Positions 57,729 to 64,000 of a stretch of 64,000 bases of DNA are shown piece by piece. Position 1 is the stretch's first letter. Each line of letters opens with the position of its first letter. Source of the DNA: CALCTE01 sp045585835 (GTDB lineage: Bacteria > Bacillota > Clostridia > Oscillospirales > CAG-272); assembly GCA_045585835.1 (NCBI GenBank), contig JAZMZG010000028.1, positions 119,539 through 183,538 on the forward strand, read 5' to 3'. The position numbers and the translations under genes are program-made. A model generated the notes under the pieces. The model searched no databases. It was given only the letters and a program-made list of their open reading frames with translations, and was not told the DNA's origin.

Positions 57729-60700
57729 ATGAAACGCATTACTTCTCTACTTCTTGCGTTTGCGATGGTCTTTTGCGTGGGAATATATTTCCCGACCGAG
57801 ACTTTGGCAAGCGGCGTCGATTGGACGACGGGCGAAGGAACGGAACAGTCGCCTTATATAATCGACAGCCTTGAAAAGCTCAAGGCGTTTCGAGATGCCG
57901 TAAACGGCGGCAATCATTTTAACGGAAAATATTTGGCCGTAACGGAAGATATTACTATGGACTCTGAATCTTGGACGCCCATAGCACAGGGAACGTACAA
58001 GTACAACGTAGGTTCCGCTACGGTATATTTCGGCGGCACGCTCTACGGCGCAAAGACTGACGGCACACCTGCCGTTATAAGAGGTCTTACGATAAACAGC
58101 ACCGACGAAACGACGGCACAGCAGGCGTTTATCGGCACGAATACGGGTACGGTATCGAACCTTAGGTTTGAGAACGCAACCGTTAACGCAAAGAGATATG
58201 CGGCTGTAATCGTGGGTCTGAACTTCGGTACCGTTAAGGACTGCGAGACTGACGCAAGCTGTAAAGTCACCCTTGACTCACACGTGGATTTCACGTCTAT
58301 AGGACACGACACGTCCTCATCGCTTTTTGCTCCTTCGGGCGGAATCTCCGCCGAAAACCGAGGTGTTATCACTAATTGCGTAAACAGAGCAGATGTTACG
58401 AGCGACTACACGCACGTAGGCGGTATTGCGGGACAGAACACATCCGCAATAAGCTATTGTACAAACTACGGTGATATCACGGCGGTTGCGACCGCAGGCG
58501 GTATCGTCGGTCACCTTTGGGGACACACAGCTATCTTCGGTACGGTAAGCTACAGCGGCAATATGGGTAACGTAACTGCGATAGGCTCTCATATCGGCGG
58601 TATCGTCGGTTGGTCAAGAGAGTCTGCGGGTATTGCGTATTGCTATAATACCGGTACGATAAGCGGCACCGTGGGCGAAGGCTCGGAAACTATCACCGAC
58701 ACTTTAAGCGGATACAGCAAGTATTGCGTTGGCGGTATACTCGGTAACGGTAACAAGAACAGCGCAGAGGTTAAGAATACGTACGTTATCGAATACTGCT
58801 ACAATATAGGCGATGTGTACGTTGCAGGCACACAAAGAACCGAGTACGACGTTACTGTAAGTGCGCCGTCTACCTGTTACAGAGGCAACTACGGAATTTA
58901 TTCGGGTTACACCGAAGGCTTGATAAGCAAAGCCGATGCCGCAAGCGGTGCGCTTTGCGAATTCTTAAACGATGCTATGGCAACGACCGTTTTCACGCAG
59001 AATATCGGCGTAGACACCTGCCCCGTTATCAAGGGCGACGTAAGCTACGTTAAGCTTGAACTCAATGAAAACGGCACATATACCGTACCCGCACTCGTCG
59101 GATACGTCAGCGAAGAAGGCTCGCTTGTCGGATTTAGAGACCAAAACGGCAACGTTCACAAAGCGGGAGAGGAGATATCCTATAAGTACGTAAGCCCCGT
59201 ATATGAAAAGCTGCTTACGTTAAAGTACGGTGCGGCGGTAAGAGTCGTAGACTCAAGCAAGACGGGACTTCGTTGGACGGCAACCGTAGACAAGGACGCT
59301 ATTGCAGCGGGCGGTTACACTATCACAGACAAAGGCTTCATCATAGCTCCCACGGCATACGTTACGGGCGAGTGGGCAGTTGTAGACGGTAAAAACGTAA
59401 AGGCAAAGAAGGTTGCCGACGACTTTACCGTTGAGGCGTTTGAAGCAGAAGGAATCGATTACATCGACGTAAAGGTTTCGGGATATACGGACTTTGACTC
59501 CACGACGTTTGCGGCAGCCGTTACAAACCTCTACGAAGAGAACTTCTCTCTCGGATATTCCGCAAGAGCATACCTTGACGTAGAGGATGCAAGCGGCAAC
59601 ACGATGAGAGTTTACAGCGGATTTGAAGATGCAAACGGCGAGGTATTCTATTCGTACGGCGCAGTTAAGCAAAATAACTCCAGAGCGCCCGGACAGATAG
59701 CAAAATTGGCGCTTGCCGACGTCAAAGAAACCTTGACAGGCAAATATTGTTATAGAATAGAAACCGCCGAGGACGCATTCCTTGCGGCAGACAGCGGCAA
59801 ATATACTAAATCCGCTTACTACAGCCCCTATAATGCTAAAGCAAGACAGAACCTTTATGAGTTCATTTTGACGGACCCCGCAAAGCCCGAGACCGAAAAG
59901 GTATTCTATCCTCAATATGACAGTGCGGCAGAATACTCGGATATGCGTGCCGAGCTTAAAGCGTGGATAATGGGCAAGATAGATGCAAACGGCGACACAA
60001 CCGTTGACGGCTCTCTCTTTACCGCTGACCTTTTGTATGCTAAAGGTTTTGGCGGAAAGAACGGAAGCACGAGCGCTGACAGAGAGGTTCCTTACGCAAC
60101 GTTGTTAAGCTCTGCTGCGAAGAGCCTTTCTTCGACCACGAAAAACGGAAACGAAGAAATAACCGTAACGTATACGTACGACGAGCTCGTATTTACAACA
60201 ACTATCATACTTTACTCGGATACGCCTACGGCAGACATCAAAACTACCGTTAAGAACACAAGCTCACAGCGCTCTGCTGTTATTCGTAATTTCAACGCTG
60301 TTGACGGCAGCTTCTCGCTTGCGCATGCGGGCGGTGACATAAAGCTCACGACCCTTGTCGGAAGCTATGCAAGCTCTAACGACTTCAATTTGGTTGAAAG
60401 AAATCTCGGCACCGAGTACGTTGCCCCCGTTTTAGGTGATTACACATACAAGGACGGCACCACCAGAAAGAACATTGTTGTGACCAATGAAAACACGGTA
60501 TTCTATCCCACCGGAGACAGCGATGGACTTGGATATTCTTCCTCCGGACACGGATTCCCATACTTTGAACTTACGGGTAACAATAAGGGACTTATGATGG
60601 CTATTGGCTGGACGGGTCAATGGGAAGCAAGCTTCAAGAAGGACACTGCGGGAAATGCCGTATTCCAGGCAAAACAGCAGCACCTTAAAACCTATCTTGA

Positions 60701-62405
60701 AAAAGGAGAAGAAATCGAAGCTCCAAGAATAGTTCTCACGTATTATGAGGGTGAGCACGAGTACGGACAAAACGTTTGGAGAGAGATGATGCTCTCGCAT
60801 TACACTCCCGACAACGATAACGATTTAACCAACGAAAACGCATTTGAGGCTCCCATTTCCGCAAACTTCTGGGGCGGTATTTATTCCAAGACTATTATGG
60901 AAAGCGTTCAAAATTTAGTAGATGCGAAAGCCGATTTCAATCTCGTATGGCTTGATGCGGGATGGTACGGCGACTTGCTTTATTCATCAACTGCGGCATT
61001 TAACACGAACACAGCAGCGGATAAAGCGGCTTGGGAAACATTTATTGCCGCAAATCCCAAAACGGAATTCAATAAAGGCAAGGCGGCAGGAGCATCGCTT
61101 CCTGCTTGGGCGCAATATCGAGGCGATTATATCGAAAACGATTTCCTCTTCCCCAACGGTATTGAAGAAATGGGCGGATTTGTTAATACACTTAACGTCA
61201 CCGCAGGCTACGAAGACCTTAAGTTCATGCTTTGGTATATGATCTTCGACAGAAGTGGAACTCACAGCGAATATCTCTATCCCGACGGTACGGTTGTTGA
61301 AGCGGCAGGCGACACGCCCCTCCAATTCGTAACCGCTGAAGAGATAGCCCAATACGGTGGCACGTATCCTAATCTCGCAAATCTCGTGAAGTCGGATTTC
61401 TTGAGCGCAGGTGTAAGCTCAAGAATTGATTTGAGTAAGGATAGCGTTCTTAACAAGCTCATCGATTACTATAAATTTATGATGGACGTTAAGGGCGTTG
61501 ACGCAGTTCGTCTTGATAACTCTCAATGTCCTTTGGTTGCTTGGCGTAATACTGACGTTCACAGTCAAAACGACAACAGAATCAGTCACTCGTTCCTTAG
61601 CAAATCCCCCGGAGCAAGCGGATTAGACGACACGGACTTCTTCAGAGACGGTTACACCGAAAACAGAAGCGTTGTCAACGAGTATAAGCTTTGGGACGCA
61701 CTTAAAGCTTACAACGCAGACTTCTTCCTTGACAATACCGCATCCGGCGGCAGACGTCTTGATATTGAGATGGTAAGACGCAGCGTTGCTCTTTGGAGAT
61801 CGGACTACAACGATCCTTCCGGCGACGGTCTCTTCTACTCGGCCCATCAGAATATGACGCAAAACCTTTCTATGTGGGTTCCCTTAAGCGCAGCGGGCTA
61901 CGTTGTGGGCGTTGGAACGTATAACGCGGATAATGAAGAATACAACACAAGAAGCCTTTACAGTGCGGCTGTAAACATCAACGGTCCCGCGGCGTATGAC
62001 ACAAGCACCGAAAGATTTTCACGAATGGTCAAGAGCTCGTTTGAAATGGCAGACCTTCGTCCTTATTGGTACGGAAATTACTATCAGCTTCTTCCCGCAA
62101 AGCTTGATACTGCTTCGTGGCAGTCCTACGAGCTTTACAGAGAAGATTGGAACGAGGGTGTGTTCGTAGTTATCTGCCGTGCGGATTCTACCGTGACGGA
62201 AGATGAGAGTGCGCAGACGCTTACGAAGACGGTTAAGCTCAAGGGCCTCAAAAACTGTGCGATGTACCGCATACACGATATTGATGATGAAACCGGCGCA
62301 AACGATATCGTATTAAGCGGAGCAGAGCTTATGAGTAAGGGCGTTACCGTAACAAGCAGCACCACAAGAGAGATAAACACGTACAAAATAATCCTTGAGG
62401 ATTAG
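57729..62405 (+). CDS. Large secreted clan GH-D glycoside hydrolase (alpha-galactosidase-like) with GLUG-type repeats
   Basis: 1558 residues. Signal peptide about 1-27. Residues 30-420 are a beta-helix-like region with GLUG-type repeats (NTGTVSNLRF, HVGGIAGQN, AGGIVGHL, IGGIVGWSRESAG). A beta-rich module near 490-660 (LRWTATVDKDAI, KGFIIAPTAYV) recurs in clostridial surface proteins. The C-terminal half resembles GH36/GH27 enzymes: VWLDAGWYG near 1075, AVRLDNSQ near 1258 (likely nucleophile Asp), NTASGGRRLDIEMVRRSVALWRSDYND near 1335-1360 (likely acid/base Asp). It probably cleaves alpha-galactosides or related host or plant glycans outside the cell. No sortase or SLH anchor is seen. Confidence 0.8.
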   Translation: MKRITSLLLAFAMVFCVGIYFPTETLASGVDWTTGEGTEQSPYIIDSLEKLKAFRDAVNGGNHFNGKYLAVTEDITMDSESWTPIAQGTYKYNVGSATVYFGGTLYGAKTDGTPAVIRGLTINSTDETTAQQAFIGTNTGTVSNLRFENATVNAKRYAAVIVGLNFGTVKDCETDASCKVTLDSHVDFTSIGHDTSSSLFAPSGGISAENRGVITNCVNRADVTSDYTHVGGIAGQNTSAISYCTNYGDITAVATAGGIVGHLWGHTAIFGTVSYSGNMGNVTAIGSHIGGIVGWSRESAGIAYCYNTGTISGTVGEGSETITDTLSGYSKYCVGGILGNGNKNSAEVKNTYVIEYCYNIGDVYVAGTQRTEYDVTVSAPSTCYRGNYGIYSGYTEGLISKADAASGALCEFLNDAMATTVFTQNIGVDTCPVIKGDVSYVKLELNENGTYTVPALVGYVSEEGSLVGFRDQNGNVHKAGEEISYKYVSPVYEKLLTLKYGAAVRVVDSSKTGLRWTATVDKDAIAAGGYTITDKGFIIAPTAYVTGEWAVVDGKNVKAKKVADDFTVEAFEAEGIDYIDVKVSGYTDFDSTTFAAAVTNLYEENFSLGYSARAYLDVEDASGNTMRVYSGFEDANGEVFYSYGAVKQNNSRAPGQIAKLALADVKETLTGKYCYRIETAEDAFLAADSGKYTKSAYYSPYNAKARQNLYEFILTDPAKPETEKVFYPQYDSAAEYSDMRAELKAWIMGKIDANGDTTVDGSLFTADLLYAKGFGGKNGSTSADREVPYATLLSSAAKSLSSTTKNGNEEITVTYTYDELVFTTTIILYSDTPTADIKTTVKNTSSQRSAVIRNFNAVDGSFSLAHAGGDIKLTTLVGSYASSNDFNLVERNLGTEYVAPVLGDYTYKDGTTRKNIVVTNENTVFYPTGDSDGLGYSSSGHGFPYFELTGNNKGLMMAIGWTGQWEASFKKDTAGNAVFQAKQQHLKTYLEKGEEIEAPRIVLTYYEGEHEYGQNVWREMMLSHYTPDNDNDLTNENAFEAPISANFWGGIYSKTIMESVQNLVDAKADFNLVWLDAGWYGDLLYSSTAAFNTNTAADKAAWETFIAANPKTEFNKGKAAGASLPAWAQYRGDYIENDFLFPNGIEEMGGFVNTLNVTAGYEDLKFMLWYMIFDRSGTHSEYLYPDGTVVEAAGDTPLQFVTAEEIAQYGGTYPNLANLVKSDFLSAGVSSRIDLSKDSVLNKLIDYYKFMMDVKGVDAVRLDNSQCPLVAWRNTDVHSQNDNRISHSFLSKSPGASGLDDTDFFRDGYTENRSVVNEYKLWDALKAYNADFFLDNTASGGRRLDIEMVRRSVALWRSDYNDPSGDGLFYSAHQNMTQNLSMWVPLSAAGYVVGVGTYNADNEEYNTRSLYSAAVNINGPAAYDTSTERFSRMVKSSFEMADLRPYWYGNYYQLLPAKLDTASWQSYELYREDWNEGVFVVICRADSTVTEDESAQTLTKTVKLKGLKNCAMYRIHDIDDETGANDIVLSGAELMSKGVTVTSSTTREINTYKIILED

Positions 62406-62408
62406 ATA

Positions 62409-62443
62409 AAAATAACGGAGAACGTTTCGTTCTCCGTTATTTT
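62409..62443 (+). terminator. Terminator of the glycoside hydrolase gene
   Basis: Perfect 16-bp stem (62409-62424 with 62428-62443), TTT loop. Confidence 0.92.
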
Positions 62444-62456
62444 TGGGCATTGTAAA

Positions 62457-62489
62457 AACGGCGGAGAATTTTTAAAATTCTCCGCCGTT
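62457..62489 (-). terminator. Terminator of the XRE gene
   Basis: Perfect 16-bp stem (62457-62472 with 62474-62489); TTTTT follows on the minus strand. Confidence 0.85.
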
Positions 62490-62528
62490 AAATTATTTGT
62501 GTGCAGACATTATACTGCCGGCGTTTTG

Positions 62529-62867
62529 TCAGTTGGTCTTATATTTTTCCATTTCTATTAAAATCTTATAAAGCTGCTCTTGTTCTTCCTTGGATTTTGC
62601 TGATAAAAACTCGTAACAAGCCAGAGGAATGTTTTTTGCATCATCAGCTTGCACGTCTAATTTTTCAAAAAGTTTGGAAAGCGAAATTCCAAGTGCCGCC
62701 GTGATACGCTCTATACTTTCAAGAGTTGCATTTTTTTCACCTCGTTCAAGCTGCCCGATATAAGTCGGGTGACAGCCTGAAAGCTCCGCAAGCTTTTCTT
62801 GACTCAGATGTTTTTGAGTTCGGTAGTTTCTTATACGCTGTCCGACAGCCTTTGCAATATCACTCAT
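62529..62867 (-). CDS. XRE-family HTH regulator
   Basis: 112 residues. Residues 8-64 form a Cro/C1 HTH: VGQRIRNYRTQKHLSQEKLAELSGCHPTYIGQLERGEKNATLESIERITAALGISLSKLFE. The C-terminal helix region (about 75-112, KSKEEQEQLYKILIEMEKYK) probably dimerises. It is divergent from a SLOG-domain gene; ACTATA-type palindromes in the gap suggest that it regulates itself and that gene. ATG is preceded by GGAGGGGCAGAACT. Confidence 0.85.
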   Translation of the reverse strand: MSDIAKAVGQRIRNYRTQKHLSQEKLAELSGCHPTYIGQLERGEKNATLESIERITAALGISLSKLFEKLDVQADDAKNIPLACYEFLSAKSKEEQEQLYKILIEMEKYKTN

Positions 62868-62883
62868 AGTTCTGCCCCTCCGC

Positions 62884-62998
62884 TATAGTACTATAAATAG
62901 TCTATAAATATGGAAACAAAAATTCTACATACTATTGATATTATAACGCGAATAGGCTATACTATAAGTATTGTCTGTTGGAATTTAGTGCTTATAGT
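62884..62998. promoter_or_regulatory. Divergent XRE/SLOG promoter region with ACTATA-type operators
   Basis: Perfect palindrome TATAGTACTATA (62884-62895), direct repeats of CTATAAATA beside it, and the inverted pair ACTATAAG (62962-62969) with CTTATAGT (62991-62998). The plus-strand promoter TTGATA (62935-62940), 17 bp, TATACT (62958-62963) is overlapped by one of them. Confidence 0.65.
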
Positions 62999-63019
62999 AG
63001 CAGTAAGGAGAGGTATATT

Positions 63020-63505
63020 ATGTTTAATGTTTTTACGGTGGCGTTCTTCGGTCACCGATACGTGAGCGACATAATCAGGGTCGCGAGGCTTTTGGAAGAG
63101 CAGATACGTAAGCTCATAAAGGAAAAGGAGTACGTGAGCTTTTTGGTAGGCCGAAACGGAGATTTTGACCAATTTGCCGCATCGGCGGCGGTTCGTGTAC
63201 GACGAAATTACGGAGATGAAAACAGCTCTCTCGTTTTATGCCTGCCGTATCCGACGGCAGAGTTTTTAAATAACGAGGAGTCTTTTCTGAATTATTATAC
63301 CGACGTTGAAATATCGCATACTGCATCAAAAGCATATCCTAAATCGGCGATACAGATACGCAATCGTGAAATGGCGGATAGAGCAGACCTCATTATCTGC
63401 TACATAGAGCATAATAAAGGCGGAGCATGGCAGGCGGTGCACTATGCGCAAAAGCAAGGAAAGCCGGTAATTAATTTGTTTGAGGCATTAGGGAATAGGC
63501 ATTAG
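63020..63505 (+). CDS. SLOG-superfamily (DUF1273-like) nucleotide-binding protein
   Basis: 161 residues. FTVAFFGHRYVSD at the N-terminus, FLVGRNGDFDQFAASAAVRVRRNYG, LVLCLPYP and NREMADRADLIICYIEHNKGGAWQAVHYAQKQGKPVINL match the SLOG/DprA-like Rossmann fold with its GGxW-like phosphate loop. Relatives (YpsA, DUF1273) are thought to bind nucleotides or their derivatives; some SLOG proteins act in defence signalling. ATG at 63020 follows TAAGGAGAGGTATATT. The divergent XRE regulator suggests a stress-controlled unit. Confidence 0.8.
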   Translation: MFNVFTVAFFGHRYVSDIIRVARLLEEQIRKLIKEKEYVSFLVGRNGDFDQFAASAAVRVRRNYGDENSSLVLCLPYPTAEFLNNEESFLNYYTDVEISHTASKAYPKSAIQIRNREMADRADLIICYIEHNKGGAWQAVHYAQKQGKPVINLFEALGNRH

Positions 63506-63512
63506 GCATTAG
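63484..63512 (+). repeat. Short ATTAGGCATTAG tandem repeat
   Basis: GGCATTAGGGAATAGGCATT continues into GGCATTAG, giving three near copies of a 7-9 base unit across the SLOG gene stop, just before the IS3 end. Confidence 0.55.
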
Positions 63513-63534
63513 AAAAAGGACGGAGAAAATGAAG

Positions 63535-64000
63535 TGAACCCCGTTTAGTTCACAAAAAAGAAAAAAGGCGCAAGAAAAGCAGGGAGAGGAAATTACCTCT
63601 TCCTGTTTTTCAATCTTGAAGAATTATAAAAAAGCAACCAATCTTCAACAAGTAGTAGATATTCTTCAAGAGATGTGATATAATTGTTATACAAAGTTTC
63701 TTTTTTTAGTATGCTATGGAAGCTTTCCATGGGTGAATCATCGATCGGAGTGCCTTTCCGACTCATTGATATTTGTATCCCGTTGGACTCGCATACAACT
63801 TTGTACTCGAAGGACGTATATTGAAAGCCTTGGTCACTGTGAATGATAAGGTTTGATACGTCCTTCGTTTTAGCAATAGCTTGATTTAATGTGTCAATAA
63901 CTAACTTTATGTCGTTGCGTTTCGATATCTGATACGCAACGATTTTTCTGTCATAAAGATCTATTATTGTGGATAGATAGGCTCTCTTGTTTCCAAAGAT
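63535..64000 (-). mobile_element. IS3-family insertion sequence, right part
   Basis: The transposase end lies on the minus strand, and beyond its stop TGAACCCCGTTTAGTTCAC (63535-63553) is a plausible terminal inverted repeat, since minus-strand IS3-family ends close with CA. The left end is outside the window, so the mate repeat and target duplication cannot be checked. Confidence 0.65.
63593..64000 (-). CDS. IS3-family (IS150-like) transposase OrfB, C-terminal part
   Basis: 135 residues visible, running off the right edge. The rve/DDE core shows YLSTIIDLYDRKIVAY, LIIHSDQGFQYTS with the second Asp, and MSRKGTPIDDSPMESFHSILKKE with the catalytic Glu. It cuts and joins the element's ends. The protein ends YNSSRLKNRKR, without the usual closing stretch that includes a G-L-S-P-like motif, so the C-terminus may be truncated. 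The gene is head-to-head with the SLOG gene end and clearly more AT-rich than the chromosome. Confidence 0.85.
   Translation of the reverse strand: MFGNKRAYLSTIIDLYDRKIVAYQISKRNDIKLVIDTLNQAIAKTKDVSNLIIHSDQGFQYTSFEYKVVCESNGIQISMSRKGTPIDDSPMESFHSILKKETLYNNYITSLEEYLLLVEDWLLFYNSSRLKNRKR

Overview
The window reads as the replication-origin region of a Gram-positive, probably spore-forming member of class Clostridia, most likely an uncultured gut lineage. The grounds are the order dnaA-dnaN-recF-remB-gyrB, a type III glutamine synthetase, a reverse-type rubrerythrin, SpoIID/LytB-like and spore-cortex-like wall proteins, L21 and S6 leaders of Firmicutes type, many lipoproteins whose lipobox cysteine is residue 20, and AGGAGG ribosome sites. 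Species cannot be named from sequence alone.

Origin core (17.4-28.0 kb): dnaA, dnaN, recF, remB (DUF370), gyrB, mfd and cdd all lie on the minus strand. The dnaN-dnaA gap holds perfect and near-perfect DnaA boxes. Two perfect parS-like palindromes (TGTTCCACGTGGAACA) lie beside gyrB and inside the 3' end of mfd. To the right, gdhA starts on the plus strand. A second pair of perfect DnaA boxes, with a 14-base string also found in the origin, lies 20 kb away at 6.4 kb.

Left arm (0-17.4 kb): a UvrD-like helicase fragment, PHP phosphoesterase, a GNAT/small-protein pair that looks like a toxin-antitoxin unit, rubrerythrin, a C-terminally short PdxR/MocR regulator divergent from pdxK-nadE, glnN, a secreted protein with a SpoIID-SPOR-SH3 wall protein, a second PHP protein, the rplU-prp-rpmA-rpsT-rpmE ribosomal operon behind an L21 leader, lipoproteins, an XRE regulator with twin operators, and a tiny ribbon-helix-helix gene bracketed by matching palindromes.

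Right arm (28-64 kb): gdhA, K+ uptake (ktrB-ktrA), phosphate uptake (pit + DUF47), a secreted DNA-entry-type nuclease, a PIG-L deacetylase, prs, trmB-hslO-comF, DUF1292, a large structured RNA (best guess raiA motif, alternative 6S), a zinc-ribbon block flanked by matching hairpins, a 1366-residue protein with twelve peptidoglycan-binding repeats, a THF riboswitch with folT, rpsF-ssb-rpsR, a CpsB-like phosphatase, tRNA-Arg(CCU), an array of hairpins separated by AGTGATATT-type spacers, an asparagine-synthetase homologue without the catalytic Cys2, typA, pgk-tpiA, a 1558-residue secreted clan GH-D hydrolase, an XRE/SLOG pair and the end of an IS3-family element.

The most unusual items are the hairpin array at 50.93-51.11 kb, the RHH cassette with twin palindromic promoters (16.9-17.3 kb), the structured RNA at 40.5 kb, the remote origin-like DnaA-box pair at 6.4 kb, and the GNAT pair at 1.3-2.0 kb. 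No single large undescribed defence or biosynthetic system is evident.
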